From: Aestuariibius insulae
Lineage (GTDB): Bacteria; Pseudomonadota; Alphaproteobacteria; Rhodobacterales; Rhodobacteraceae
Reading direction: 5' to 3'
Length of the DNA stretch: 64,000 nt
Assembly (NCBI RefSeq): GCF_040783535.2
Contig: NZ_JBFONW020000005.1
Span: 248,001 to 312,000 of the forward strand
A program made the translations under genes and the position numbers. Below, one piece after another: positions 50,422 to 59,035 of this stretch (its first letter is position 1; each line of letters starts with the position of its first letter). Below the pieces are notes generated by a model that saw only the letters and a program-made list of their open reading frames with translations, did no database searches and had not been told where the DNA came from.

Positions 50422-52673
50422 CGCCGCGTTCGTTTGACCTTGCGCGCCGTTTTGTCCTTGCGGCGCTTGGACGAGGCGATCTTGCGGCGCGGCGGTTTGC
50501 CTCGTGACGGGCCAGAGCCTTTGGGCAGCTTGGCATCGTCCAGCTCGAGCAGCTCCAGCATCAGCCCGCCGGTAACTGGGACCGCTTCGGAGAGGCGCAC
50601 CAGCGCTTTCTGGCCCAGCGCGATGACGCGGCCGGTATCGGCGCCCATGAGGGTTTGGCTTTCGGCGTCATGGTGGAAGTATTCGCGGCCAATCTCGCGG
50701 ATGGGAACAAGACCGTCGGCGCCGGTTTCGTCCAGCTTTACGAAGATACCGAAGCGGGCGATCCCGCTGATCCGGCCTGTCATCTCGGCTCCGACGCGGT
50801 CGGCGAGATAGCTGGCGAGATAGCGGTCGGTCGTGTCGCGCTCGGCCATCATGGAGCGCCGCTCGGTGTCCGAGATCTGCTGCGCGGTCTGGTCGAGCTG
50901 GTCGATATCCTCGGGCGTGAGACCATCCTCGCCCCAGCCATGCGCCGAGATCAGTGCGCGATGGACGATCAGGTCGGCATAGCGCCGGATCGGCGAGGTG
51001 AAATGCGCGTAGGATTGCAGGGCGAGGCCGAAATGGCCGAAATTCTCGGGGCTGTAATAGGCCTGCGTCATCGAACGGAGTGTCGAGAGATTGATGAGCT
51101 CCGCATGCTGGGAGCCCGCGGCCTGATCGAGCAAGCGGTTGAGATGCGCGGTCTTGAGCACCTGCCCTTTGGCGAGCTGGAAGCCCGAGGCCTGGGCCGT
51201 CTCGCGTAGCGCGTCGAGCTTTTCGGGACTGGGTTCTTCGTGGACGCGAAACAGCAGCGGGCTGCGCTTTTTGACGAGTGTCTTGGCGGCAGCGACATTG
51301 GCGAGGACCATGAACTCCTCGATCATGCGGTGCGCGTCGAGGCGATCCTTGAAGTTGACGGAGGCGACCTCTCCCTCGTCGGTCAGGACAATCTGGCGTT
51401 CGGGCAGGTCAAGCTCGAGCGGCTGGCGGGACGCGCGGGCTTTCTTGAGGGTGGCGTAGGCGGCGTAGAGCGGTTTGAGGACCGGATCCAGAAGCGGCCC
51501 GGTTCGGTCGTTCGGGGTGCCGTCGATGGCGGCCTGCACTTCTTCGTAGTGGAGCGAGGCGGGGGATTTCATCAGGCCGCGGGTGAATGTCGAGGCGATG
51601 AGCGTGCCTTGCGCATCGACGGTCATGCGCACGGCGATACAGGCGCGGGGAACGCCTTCATGCAGCGAGCAGAGATCGCCGGATAGGCGATCGGGCAGCA
51701 TGGGCACGACGCGGTCGGGGAAGTAGGTGGAGTTGCCGCGCTTGCGCGCCTCGCGGTCAAGCGCGGTGCTGGGGCGGACGTAGTGGGCGACATCGGCGAT
51801 GGCGACCCAAATGAGGTGGCCACCCTCGTTCTTGGGGTCGTCGTCGGGCTGGGCGAAGCAGGCATCGTCGTGGTCGCGGGCGTCGGACGGGTCGATGGTG
51901 ATGAGCGGCAGATCGCGGAGATCCTCGCGGCCCTCCAGGCCAGCAGGCTCCATGGCGTCGGCCTCGGCGATCACCGCGTCGGGGAAATGGTCCGGGATGC
52001 CGTGCTGGTGGATCGCGATAAGCGAGACCGCCTTGGGCGCAGAAGGATCGCCCAGCCGGTCGGTGATGCGCGCTTTGGGCAGACCCATGCGGCCCTTGGG
52101 GCCCGATTGCTCGGCTTCGACCAGTTCGCCATCCTTCGCGCCATGGGTGGCGCCGGGGGGAACAGTCCATTGCTTGTCGGCGCCCTTGTCGATGGGGACG
52201 ATGCGGCCGCCCTCGTCGCCTTTGCGAAAGATGCCGAGGATGCGCTGGGGGTTGGTGCCGATGCGGCGAATGAGGCGCGCCTCATAGGCGGGATCTTCGC
52301 CGCGCAGCTCGGTCAGGCGGGCAAGGATACGGTCGCCTGCGCCCAGCGCAGGATCGGAGCGGCGGGGAATGAGGAGGACGCGCGGCTCGGGGCCTTCTCC
52401 CTCCCATTCGAGGGGGCGGGCTATCAGATCGCCTTCGGTGTCGGGGCCGGTGACTTGCAGGACGGATACGGGCGGGAGCTTGTCGGGATCGCGGAAGCTG
52501 CGGCGGCGCTTTTCCAGATGACCCTCATCTTCGAGCGTGCGCAGGATCTTCTTGAGATCGATGCGGGCGGCGCCCTTGATCCCGAAGGCTTTGGCGATGT
52601 CGCGCTTGGAGGTTTGGGTGGGGTTGTCCGAGATCCACTGGAGGATCTGATCGCGCGTCGGGATCTGTGTCAT
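50418..52673 (-). CDS. rnr: Ribonuclease R
   Basis: This 751-residue 3'–5' exoribonuclease degrades structured RNA. It has an N-terminal winged-helix region (SKRDIAKAFGIKGAARIDLKKILRTLEDEG), cold-shock-like domains, the RNB domain with ITIDPSDARDHDDACFAQP (metal-binding aspartates), GNSTYFPDRVVPMLPDRLSGDLCSL and FTSPIRRYADLIVHR, an S1 domain (GAEMTGRISGIARFGIFVKLDETGADGLVPI), and a very basic tail (KPPRRKIASSKRRKDKTARK) typical of RNase R. No gene couples to it upstream. Confidence 0.97.
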   Translation of the reverse strand: MTQIPTRDQILQWISDNPTQTSKRDIAKAFGIKGAARIDLKKILRTLEDEGHLEKRRRSFRDPDKLPPVSVLQVTGPDTEGDLIARPLEWEGEGPEPRVLLIPRRSDPALGAGDRILARLTELRGEDPAYEARLIRRIGTNPQRILGIFRKGDEGGRIVPIDKGADKQWTVPPGATHGAKDGELVEAEQSGPKGRMGLPKARITDRLGDPSAPKAVSLIAIHQHGIPDHFPDAVIAEADAMEPAGLEGREDLRDLPLITIDPSDARDHDDACFAQPDDDPKNEGGHLIWVAIADVAHYVRPSTALDREARKRGNSTYFPDRVVPMLPDRLSGDLCSLHEGVPRACIAVRMTVDAQGTLIASTFTRGLMKSPASLHYEEVQAAIDGTPNDRTGPLLDPVLKPLYAAYATLKKARASRQPLELDLPERQIVLTDEGEVASVNFKDRLDAHRMIEEFMVLANVAAAKTLVKKRSPLLFRVHEEPSPEKLDALRETAQASGFQLAKGQVLKTAHLNRLLDQAAGSQHAELINLSTLRSMTQAYYSPENFGHFGLALQSYAHFTSPIRRYADLIVHRALISAHGWGEDGLTPEDIDQLDQTAQQISDTERRSMMAERDTTDRYLASYLADRVGAEMTGRISGIARFGIFVKLDETGADGLVPIREIGREYFHHDAESQTLMGADTGRVIALGQKALVRLSEAVPVTGGLMLELLELDDAKLPKGSGPSRGKPPRRKIASSKRRKDKTARKVKRTRR

Positions 52674-52734
52674 GCGCTTGCCCTAACATGCGGTGCCGGA
52701 CGGGTCATCGTGAAATAGATTGGTCTGGATCGGC

Positions 52735-53874
52735 TCAGGCGAAGTAATCGCGCAGAATGCGGGTATAGACCGCCTTGAGCTGCTCGATCTGCTCGACGCG
52801 GACGCGTTCGTCGACCGCATGCATGCGGTGGCCGACGAGGCCGAATTCCACGACCGGGCAGTGATCCTTGACGAAACGCGCATCCGATGTGCCGCCGGAG
52901 GTCGAAAGGACCGGGCGGCGGCCTGTTTCGGCCTCGACGGCCTTTGCGACCAGATCGGTGAGGGGGCCGGGGGGCGTCAGGAAGCTTTCGCCGGAGATCT
53001 TGATCTCGATGTCGAGGGACACGCCGCTTTCATCGGTGACGGCTTCGCCCTCTTCCATCAGCCATTCGGTGAGGGAGGCGCCGCTGTGCAGATCGTTGAA
53101 GCGGATATTGAGCGTCGCGCGGGCTTCGGCGGGGATCACGTTGGTTGCCGGATTGCCGGTATCGACGGTGACGATGGCAAGCGTGCTGGCGTCGAAATGG
53201 TCGCTGCCTGTGTCGAGCTCTTCGCTGGCGAGGCGGTCGAGCAGGCGGACAAGCGCGGGGAGCGGGTTGAGCGCACGGTGCGGGTAGGCGGCGTGGCCTT
53301 GCTGTCCTTTGGCTTTGATATGGGCCGTGAGAGAGCCGCGGCGTCCGATCTTCATCATCTCGCCCATCTCGTCGGGGCAGGTCGGCTCTCCGACGAGGCA
53401 GGAGATCATGGCCTCACCTTGCTGGGCCATCCAGTCGAGGATCGCGGTGGTGCCGTCGGTGGCCGGGCCTTCCTCGTCGCCGGTGATGGTCAGGATGATG
53501 GCTCCGCCGGGCGGAGTTTCCGTGACAAGGTCAATCGCGGCGGCGGCGAAGGCGGCAACGCCCGATTTCATGTCGGTTGCGCCGCGTCCATAAAGCCATC
53601 CGTCGCGGATCTCGGCGCCGAAAGGATCGGCGGTCCAGGCGGCAGCATCGCCGATGGGAACCACGTCGGTATGGCCGTTGAAGCCGAAGGTTCGGGTGGC
53701 GCCTTTTGCGCCCCAACGGGCAAAAAGATTAGGCGTGCCGTTGCGATCGATGCGGGTGCAGGTGAAGCCTGCCTCGGTGAGGCGGGCCTCGAGCAATTGC
53801 AGCGCGCCGCCCTCCTCGGGCGTGACGGAGGCGCAGCGGACAAGATCGGCGGTAAGCGCGACGGGGTCAGTCAT
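52735..53874 (-). CDS. dapE: Succinyl-diaminopimelate desuccinylase
   Basis: This 379-residue M20 metallohydrolase removes succinate from N-succinyl-LL-diaminopimelate in the lysine pathway. FGFNGHTDVVPIGDAAAWTADPFGAEIRDGWLYGRGATDMKSG gives metal ligands His and Asp; ITGDEEGPATDGT gives the catalytic Glu pair; RRGSLTAHIKAKGQQGHAAYPH and STSGGTSDARFVKDHCPVVEFGL follow. Length is normal. Its stop is 61 bp before the rnr start. It overlaps an unknown small gene upstream by 8 nt. Confidence 0.96.
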   Translation of the reverse strand: MTDPVALTADLVRCASVTPEEGGALQLLEARLTEAGFTCTRIDRNGTPNLFARWGAKGATRTFGFNGHTDVVPIGDAAAWTADPFGAEIRDGWLYGRGATDMKSGVAAFAAAAIDLVTETPPGGAIILTITGDEEGPATDGTTAILDWMAQQGEAMISCLVGEPTCPDEMGEMMKIGRRGSLTAHIKAKGQQGHAAYPHRALNPLPALVRLLDRLASEELDTGSDHFDASTLAIVTVDTGNPATNVIPAEARATLNIRFNDLHSGASLTEWLMEEGEAVTDESGVSLDIEIKISGESFLTPPGPLTDLVAKAVEAETGRRPVLSTSGGTSDARFVKDHCPVVEFGLVGHRMHAVDERVRVEQIEQLKAVYTRILRDYFA

Positions 53875-54187
53875 GGAAGGGGGTCATCTGCGCGACGATG
53901 ACGGCGTTTTCGGCCAAGGCGCGATCCATCAGGGCAAGCTCCTCGTCGGGGATGTCGTGGCCTTCGGCGAGACGTTCCTCTCGCGTGCCGTAGCCGGAGA
54001 CGTCGAGGGGGGCCATGTCGGCCTGTTTGAGGATCGCGACGGTTTCGCGGACGGCTTCCGCCTCGTCGATACCGGTGGCGTAGCACATCAGGGCGGCGCC
54101 GGTCGTGCCCTTGGGCAGACCGTCACCGTCCTTGCGGCCGACCTCCACCAGAAGGGTGAAGACCTTTTGCTTGCTACCGTCTTTCAT
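53867..54187 (-). CDS. Small protein of unknown function upstream of dapE
   Basis: This 106-residue protein contains VFTLLVEVGRKDGDGLPKGTTGAALMCYATGIDEAEAVRETVAILKQADMAPLDVSGYGTREERLAEG, suggesting a small alpha/beta fold. I do not recognise a characterised family. There is no signal or membrane segment. It overlaps the dapE start by 8 nt, so the two are likely co-translated, which hints at a role linked to dapE (inference). Confidence 0.75.
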   Translation of the reverse strand: MKDGSKQKVFTLLVEVGRKDGDGLPKGTTGAALMCYATGIDEAEAVRETVAILKQADMAPLDVSGYGTREERLAEGHDIPDEELALMDRALAENAVIVAQMTPFHD

Positions 54188-54225
54188 GCCCGTTTCCTAG
54201 CCCGTGGCGGGAGCGGACGGAAGGG

Positions 54226-54471
54226 TCAGCTTTTGATCTTGCGATAGCCGAAGATCAGGAGGCAGGCGCCGATGATGCCGACGAAAAGCTGCGGGATCCA
54301 GCTGTTGGCAGCATAGATGCCGATGAGGCTGAGGATCAGGTTCAGGGTGAATGCACCGAGGATCCCGAGGCCGATATTGAGAATGAGGCCCGTGTCGGCC
54401 TTCATGATCATACTGGCGATCCATCCGGCGAGGCCGCCGACGATGATAGATGCGATAAGGCCAAGTCCCAT
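54226..54471 (-). CDS. GlsB/YeaQ/YmgE family stress-response membrane protein
   Basis: This 81-residue protein has three hydrophobic segments and the transglycosylase-associated signature: GLIASIIVGGLAGWIASMIMK, GLILNIGLGILGAFTLNLILSLIG, LFVGIIGACLLIFGYRKI. Members are small inner-membrane proteins induced by stress; the biochemical role is unknown. GGAG lies before the ATG. The leader carries an inverted repeat (54485–54509). Confidence 0.92.
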   Translation of the reverse strand: MGLGLIASIIVGGLAGWIASMIMKADTGLILNIGLGILGAFTLNLILSLIGIYAANSWIPQLFVGIIGACLLIFGYRKIKS

Positions 54472-54616
54472 TAGGTTTGTCTCCGTGTTAACCTTCTGTG
54501 GGGTAACACGGAAGCGTGAAGGGGGTTCCCGCCGAGCGGCGTTGGTCGGGTCCTGGCCGGGGCGTGTCGACTTTGTCTTGCGGGCGGAGTTTGGGGCTGA
54601 TGGGTCTGGATTTGCA

Positions 54617-54689
54617 TATTTTTGGCCCGATGAAAGGGATCCGCCCGGGCTGCAGGAGGAGCGTTAAGGTTAACGCGGTTTAGGGTTAA
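54617..54689 (+). repeat. TATTTTTG/TTAAGGTTAA module, unit 1
   Basis: TATTTTTG at 54617, GATGAA 12 bp later at 54629, TTAAGGTTAA at 54664–54673, then 12 bp and TTAA at 54686–54689. The spacing matches unit 2 almost exactly. Confidence 0.6.
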
Positions 54690-54814
54690 TGGATGTGGGT
54701 AGAGGGTCTGGTGAAAGGCTTTCATTGCGAGATCGTGTGGGGGGTTGCTTGGACCCGGCGGCGGGCGGGCCAGAAGACCGGGCGTGTCTTTGGTTTGAAA
54801 GCGGCGGACTTGAG

Positions 54815-54889
54815 TATTTTTGACGAGATGAAGAGGAGCGAGACTCGATGAAGAGACCGCGCATTAAGGTTAATCGGTGACAAGGTTAA
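54815..54889 (+). repeat. TATTTTTG/TTAAGGTTAA module, unit 2
   Basis: TATTTTTG at 54815, GATGAA at 54827, TTAAGGTTAA at 54864–54873, then 12 bp and TTAA at 54886–54889. Same order and spacing as unit 1, while the flanking sequence has diverged. Confidence 0.6.
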
Positions 54890-55035
54890 TCCGACGGGAT
54901 CAGGGGAAATGGTGGGCCGGGAGACCAACTAGGGCGGGTCGTAAGGTAACGGCTACCGCGGCAAAGTAGTGCACGGTGCCTTGCTTTTGGAGGACATCAC
55001 CGGGGCGGTTCGGCCGGTGGTGATGCCGGAGCCTG

Positions 55036-55860
55036 TCAGTCTCTTAAAAGCTCGTTGATCGAGGTCTTCGAGCGGGTTCTTTCGTCCACGCGTTTGACGA
55101 TAACCGCGCAGTAAAGATGCACGCCGTTCTTCGACGGCATCGAGCCTGCGACGACGACGGATCCCGCGGGGACTTCGCCATAGCTGACGGTGCCGGTGTC
55201 GCGGTCGACGATCTTGGTCGACTGGCCAATGAAGACGCCCATCCCCAGAACGGAGCCTTCGCGGACGATGCAGCCTTCGACAACCTCGGAGCGGGCGCCG
55301 ATGAAGCAGTTATCCTCGATGATCGTGGGGCCCGCCTGCATGGGTTCGAGCACGCCGCCGATACCGACGCCGCCCGACAGATGCACGTTCTTGCCAATCT
55401 GAGCGCAGGAGCCGACGGTGGCCCATGTGTCAACCATCGTGCCCTCGTCCACATAGGCCCCGAGATTGACGAAAGACGGCATCAAAACGACGCCGGGCGC
55501 GATATAGGCGGATTTGCGGACGACGCAATTGGGCACGGCGCGGAAGCCCGCGGCGCGCCAGGTATTGTCGCCCCAGCCTGCAAACTTGCTGTCGACCTTG
55601 TCCCACCAGCCACCATTTTGGGGACCGCCGGGCTGATGCTCTATATCCTTAATGCGAAAGCCCAGGAGGACGGCTTTTTTGGCCCATTGGTTTACATGCC
55701 AGTCGCCGCCCTGCTTTTCAGCGACGCGGAGCTTGCCGCTATCGAGGGCGTTTAGAGTATCCTCGATCGCGTCGCGGGTTTCGCCCGTCGTGGCGGGGGT
55801 GATATCGGCGCGTGCCTCCCAGGCAGCCTCGATTGCGGTTTCCAGATCGGCATTTGACAT
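55036..55860 (-). CDS. dapD: 2,3,4,5-tetrahydropyridine-2,6-dicarboxylate N-succinyltransferase
   Basis: This 274-residue left-handed beta-helix enzyme adds succinate to tetrahydrodipicolinate in the lysine/diaminopimelate pathway, two steps before DapE. Visible segments are GGWWDKVDSKFAGW, VRKSAYIAPGVVLMPSFVNLGAYVDEGTMVDTWATVGSCAQIGKNVHLSGGVGIGGVLEP, NCFIGARSEVVEGCIVREGSVLGMGVFIGQSTKIVDR. Start MSNADLETAIE at 55860 has AAAGAGAG upstream. It is separated from dapE by four other features but on the same strand. Confidence 0.97.
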   Translation of the reverse strand: MSNADLETAIEAAWEARADITPATTGETRDAIEDTLNALDSGKLRVAEKQGGDWHVNQWAKKAVLLGFRIKDIEHQPGGPQNGGWWDKVDSKFAGWGDNTWRAAGFRAVPNCVVRKSAYIAPGVVLMPSFVNLGAYVDEGTMVDTWATVGSCAQIGKNVHLSGGVGIGGVLEPMQAGPTIIEDNCFIGARSEVVEGCIVREGSVLGMGVFIGQSTKIVDRDTGTVSYGEVPAGSVVVAGSMPSKNGVHLYCAVIVKRVDERTRSKTSINELLRD

Positions 55861-55952
55861 CGGGGGCTCTCTTTCGCGGGTGGCCATGGGGTTGGGCGAG
55901 CTATAGTGAGGGTCTCGCGCCAGCGCAACGAAGCCGCTTTGAAGGACCTCAG

Positions 55953-56798
55953 ATGAAAGACGACCGCCGCCACCCTTTGCGCCATAGCGAGGAAGATCGG
56001 GAGGCCTCCACGCAGGTTCCGCAGACGCCGCAGACGCTTTCTCCGACCTATCAGCTGGCCTTTACGGATGAGGATTTCCTGTGCCGGCCTGAGTTGCGGC
56101 CAGTGCGGTTGCAGCTTGAACTGCTGAAACCGGAGCTTTTGCTCGATGCGGCGGGCATCCAGTCGACGGTGGTGCTGTTCGGCGGGGCTCGGATCCCGGA
56201 GCCTGCGCGGAAGGGCGAGGCGCGGACCGAAACGCTGGCCGAGTTAAGCGCGCATTATGCCGAGGCGCGGCGGTTCGCACAGCTCGTGACCGAAGCGTCG
56301 ATGAAAACCGGCGGAACGGAGAATGTGATCGTCACGGGCGGCGGTCCCGGCGTTATGGAGGCGGGCAATCGCGGGGCCATGGATGCGGGCGGGCGGTCTG
56401 TCGGGCTTGGGATTGTGCTGCCGCATGAGCAGGCGCCGAACGGGTATGTGACGCCGGAGCTGAGTTTCAATTTCCACTACTTTGCGATCCGCAAGATGCA
56501 TTTCCTGATGCGCGCGGCGGCCGTTTGCGTCTTTCCGGGCGGGTTCGGCACGCTGGACGAACTTTTCGAATGTCTCACGCTGATCCAGACCGGGCGGATG
56601 CAGCGGGTGCCGGTCCTGCTGTTCGGACGCGCGTTCTGGGAGCGGATCGTCAATTGGGAGGCGCTGTGCGAGGCGGGCACGATTGCGGTGGCCGATCTCG
56701 ATCTTTTCAAGTTTGTCGAGACGGCCGAAGATGCGCTTGAGGCGATGGAGAACTGGGAAGGCGCGGGCGAAAAGCGCGAGACGATCCCGGACCGCTAG
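55953..56798 (+). CDS. LOG family protein (TIGR00730-type Rossmann fold)
   Basis: This 281-residue protein carries the LOG/lysine-decarboxylase-like motifs: VVLFGGARIPEPA, VIVTGGGPGVMEAGNRGAMDAGGRSVGLGI and, in the active site, FPGGFGTLDELFECLTLIQT (P-G-G-x-G-T-x-x-E). Such enzymes hydrolyse nucleotide monophosphates, including cytokinin nucleotides. It is longer than typical LOG proteins, with an extra hydrophilic N-terminus of about 60 residues. Start MKDDRRHPLRH at 55953. It is divergent from dapD with 92 bp between. Confidence 0.9.
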   Translation: MKDDRRHPLRHSEEDREASTQVPQTPQTLSPTYQLAFTDEDFLCRPELRPVRLQLELLKPELLLDAAGIQSTVVLFGGARIPEPARKGEARTETLAELSAHYAEARRFAQLVTEASMKTGGTENVIVTGGGPGVMEAGNRGAMDAGGRSVGLGIVLPHEQAPNGYVTPELSFNFHYFAIRKMHFLMRAAAVCVFPGGFGTLDELFECLTLIQTGRMQRVPVLLFGRAFWERIVNWEALCEAGTIAVADLDLFKFVETAEDALEAMENWEGAGEKRETIPDR

Positions 56799-56802
56799 TC
56801 CC

Positions 56803-56994
56803 TCAGGCTGTCATATCCTCTTTCTGCAATTGTCGCCTGAGTGCGGCCTGCTGCATTTGCTTGCGGCGCCGGATATCGCGGCCGATGGCCTGGCGCATGA
56901 TATCGGCGACGCTGGTATCGTCTTCCCAAGCGGCGAGGCGCAGGGCCTCTTCCATGGGGGCGGAAATCTGGAACTGAACGGTGAGTGTCTGCAT
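56803..56994 (-). CDS. Small ribbon-helix-helix-like protein
   Basis: The 63-residue protein starts MQTLTVQFQISAPMEEALRLAAWEDDTSVADIMRQAIGRDIRRRK: one beta strand, then two helices in the order of ribbon-helix-helix (CopG/Arc) DNA-binding proteins. The tail is basic and Gln-rich. It may be a regulator; no toxin gene lies beside it, so an antitoxin role is unlikely. It is convergent with the LOG gene (4-bp gap) and 45 bp upstream of rlmN on the same strand side. AGGGTGAC precedes the ATG. Confidence 0.75.
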   Translation of the reverse strand: MQTLTVQFQISAPMEEALRLAAWEDDTSVADIMRQAIGRDIRRRKQMQQAALRRQLQKEDMTA

Positions 56995-57039
56995 GACGTC
57001 ACCCTGTCGCGATTCGTCTTGAAACGAAGTTAACGGCGC

Positions 57040-58212
57040 TCAGAGCCCCGTCTCTGCCGCGATCTCGGCACGGGATTTACGCGCCCGTTCGGTCGCGGAT
57101 TTGAGCTGCCCGCAGGCGGCCATGATATCCTCGCCGCGCGGCGTGCGGATCGGGGCGGCATAGCCTGCCTTGTAGACGATATCGGCAAAGGCCTGGATCC
57201 GGCTCCAGGAAGAGCGCTTGTAAGGTGCACCGGGCCATTCGTTGAATGGAATCAGATTGATCTTGGCCGGAATGCCCTTGATCAGCTTAATCAGACGGCG
57301 CGCATCCTCGTCACTGTCGTTGATTCCGTCGAGCATGACATATTCGAAGGTGATCCGCTCGGAATTGCTGGCCTTGGGATAGGCGTGCAGGGCATCGAGA
57401 AGATCGGCAATCGGCCAGCGCTTGTTGATCGGGACCAGCTTGTCGCGCACCTCGTCGGTGGTGGCGTGAAAGCTGACGGCCAGCATGCAGCCGATCTCAT
57501 CCGCGGTGCGGGCGATCTCGGGCACAACGCCCGAGGTCGACAGCGTGATACGGCGGCGCGACAGGGAGATCCCTTCAGGGTCCATCGCGATCTTCATCGC
57601 ATCGCGTACCGCCTCGAAATTATAGAGCGGCTCGCCCATGCCCATCAGGACTATATTCGACAACAGCCGCGTCTCGTCCTTAGGGGCGCCGGGTTCGGGC
57701 CATTCGCCCAGATCGTCCCGGGCGACCATGACTTGGCCGATGATCTCTCCGGCGGTCAGGTTGCGGACCAGCTTTTGCGTGCCGGTATGGCAGAACGAAC
57801 AGGTCAGCGTGCAGCCGACCTGCGAGGAAATGCAAAGCGTGCCGCGCCCCTCCTCGGGGATGTAGACGACCTCAACCTCGTGACCGCCCGCGATGCGGAC
57901 AAGGTATTTGCGGGTGCCGTCGGCACTGACGTCCCGCTTGGTCACTTCGGGGACGGCGATGACGAACCGCTCGGCCAGCATGGCGCGATAGGGCTTGGCG
58001 AGGTTGGTCATCGCGTCAAAGTCACGCGCGCCCTTGGCGTAAATCCACTGCCAGATTTGCCCCGCGCGCATGCGGGCCTGCTTTTCGGGTGTCCCCGCCT
58101 CGATCAAAGTCTCGCGCAGGGCGTTCCGTGTCAGACCCACAAGGTTCTGAGGCCCCTCCGGCAGCTTGCGGGGGATCGTCAGAACATCTTGGGTGATCGG
58201 CGCATCGGCCAT
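57040..58212 (-). CDS. rlmN: Dual-specificity 23S rRNA (A2503)/tRNA (A37) methyltransferase RlmN
   Basis: This 390-residue radical-SAM enzyme methylates C2 of A2503 and of A37 in some tRNAs. The cluster motif is CTLTCSFC (C-x3-C-x2-C) after GTLCISSQVG; NIVLMGMGEPLYNFEAVRDAMKI, LSTSGVVPEI and FHATTDEVRDKLVPINKRWP follow; the C-terminal ACGQL includes the conserved cysteine. I use ATG at 58212 because GGAG lies 8 nt upstream; an ATG at 58224 is possible. It is followed by no coupled gene. Confidence 0.96.
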   Translation of the reverse strand: MADAPITQDVLTIPRKLPEGPQNLVGLTRNALRETLIEAGTPEKQARMRAGQIWQWIYAKGARDFDAMTNLAKPYRAMLAERFVIAVPEVTKRDVSADGTRKYLVRIAGGHEVEVVYIPEEGRGTLCISSQVGCTLTCSFCHTGTQKLVRNLTAGEIIGQVMVARDDLGEWPEPGAPKDETRLLSNIVLMGMGEPLYNFEAVRDAMKIAMDPEGISLSRRRITLSTSGVVPEIARTADEIGCMLAVSFHATTDEVRDKLVPINKRWPIADLLDALHAYPKASNSERITFEYVMLDGINDSDEDARRLIKLIKGIPAKINLIPFNEWPGAPYKRSSWSRIQAFADIVYKAGYAAPIRTPRGEDIMAACGQLKSATERARKSRAEIAAETGL

Positions 58213-58296
58213 GGCGCTCTCCATCGGGAATCGCGCTTATATAAGGACAATAGGGCAAAGTCCCAACCGTCTTTGCCTGTCAAATATCCCGGGGGT

Positions 58297-58314
58297 CCGG
58301 GGGCTGGCCCCCGG
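58297..58314. terminator. GC hairpin between IalB-type gene and rlmN
   Basis: CCGGGGGC/GCCCCCGG with a 2-nt loop (58297–58304 with 58307–58314), just past the stop of the IalB-family gene. On the leftward strand it is followed after a further CCCCCGGG by ATATTT, so it may be a terminator. G/C hairpins of this kind are common between genes in this group (from memory). Confidence 0.45.
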
Positions 58315-58324
58315 TCCTGTCCGG

Positions 58325-58855
58325 TCAGCCGGTGCAGCGGGCGGTCGCGTCGTCCACGGCGGCCGTAAATCCAAGAAGGGAAAACGTGTCCTGGGTCTGC
58401 GTGCCGCGTCCGGACCGGGCGGTCAGCACCGCCTGCGATCCGCGCTTGAGCGCGGCGATGATCTGCGCATCCTCTTCCGGCGTTGTCGGCCAGGCCCATT
58501 CGCCTTCGGTAAAGAGCTCGAACTCCGTCCCGCCGATATCGAGCGTCACAGTCGAGCCGCCCGCGAAAGGATAGCCGCCGGTAAAGGCCAGCTGCCCGGT
58601 CACGTTCTGGGCCGGCCGGTTAAACACCATCAGCAGGATATCGCCGCGGCGCACCTCGACGACGTTTCCGTCGCGCGTATTCACCGTTTCCTTCGGCGCC
58701 GAGACCGCCCAGCATTCGCGCGGCTCGTTATCCTCGAACACGCTCCAGTCGGTATTGGCCGACACCCGGTTTTCGGATTCGGCGGTGTCCTGCGCGGCCA
58801 GCGATCCGGCCACCATCGTCATCGTTAACCCCGTCAGGATCGTTGCGATCTTCAT
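58325..58855 (-). CDS. Invasion-associated locus B (IalB) family exported protein
   Basis: The 176-residue protein has a signal peptide (MKIATILTGLTMTMVAGSLA before AQDTAE) and segments typical of IalB-family proteins: WSVFEDNEPRECWAVSAPKETVNTRDG, RGDILLMVFNRP, GYPFAGGSTVTLDIGG and LKRGSQAVLTARSGRGTQTQDTFSL. Two cysteines (REC and ATARC) may pair. Family members are periplasmic and of unclear role outside Bartonella. It is on the same strand as rlmN, 112 bp upstream. Confidence 0.85.
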   Translation of the reverse strand: MKIATILTGLTMTMVAGSLAAQDTAESENRVSANTDWSVFEDNEPRECWAVSAPKETVNTRDGNVVEVRRGDILLMVFNRPAQNVTGQLAFTGGYPFAGGSTVTLDIGGTEFELFTEGEWAWPTTPEEDAQIIAALKRGSQAVLTARSGRGTQTQDTFSLLGFTAAVDDATARCTG

Positions 58856-59035
58856 CTGTCAGTCTCCATGCTGCCCTTGTGCCGGGTGGTGCCGCGCGCC
58901 TTGTTGGCTGTCTTTTGCACAGGCGGACCCCCTTTCGTTCTGATCAGGTGGGTCCTACCAAGAAAATACAGGATACGAAAAGACCCGTCGGTGCAGAATG
59001 ATGAGCAAAAACGGGCGAGAGGCAAGGGAGAGCCG

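Larger units (their letters stand above)
54472..55035. other. 564-bp intergenic region with two related TTAA-rich modules
   Basis: This gap separates the glsB-type gene (leftward) from the end of dapD (leftward). It has no supported gene. It contains an imperfect inverted repeat GTGTTAACC/GGGTAACAC at 54485–54509, and two modules 198–200 bp apart, annotated separately, each with TATTTTTG, GATGAA and TTAAGGTTAA-N12-TTAA. Confidence 0.6.

Noticed and set aside
56803..56994. Ribbon-helix-helix protein as antitoxin of a toxin–antitoxin pair
   Set aside because: No toxin-sized partner lies next to it; the neighbours are rlmN and a LOG-family gene.
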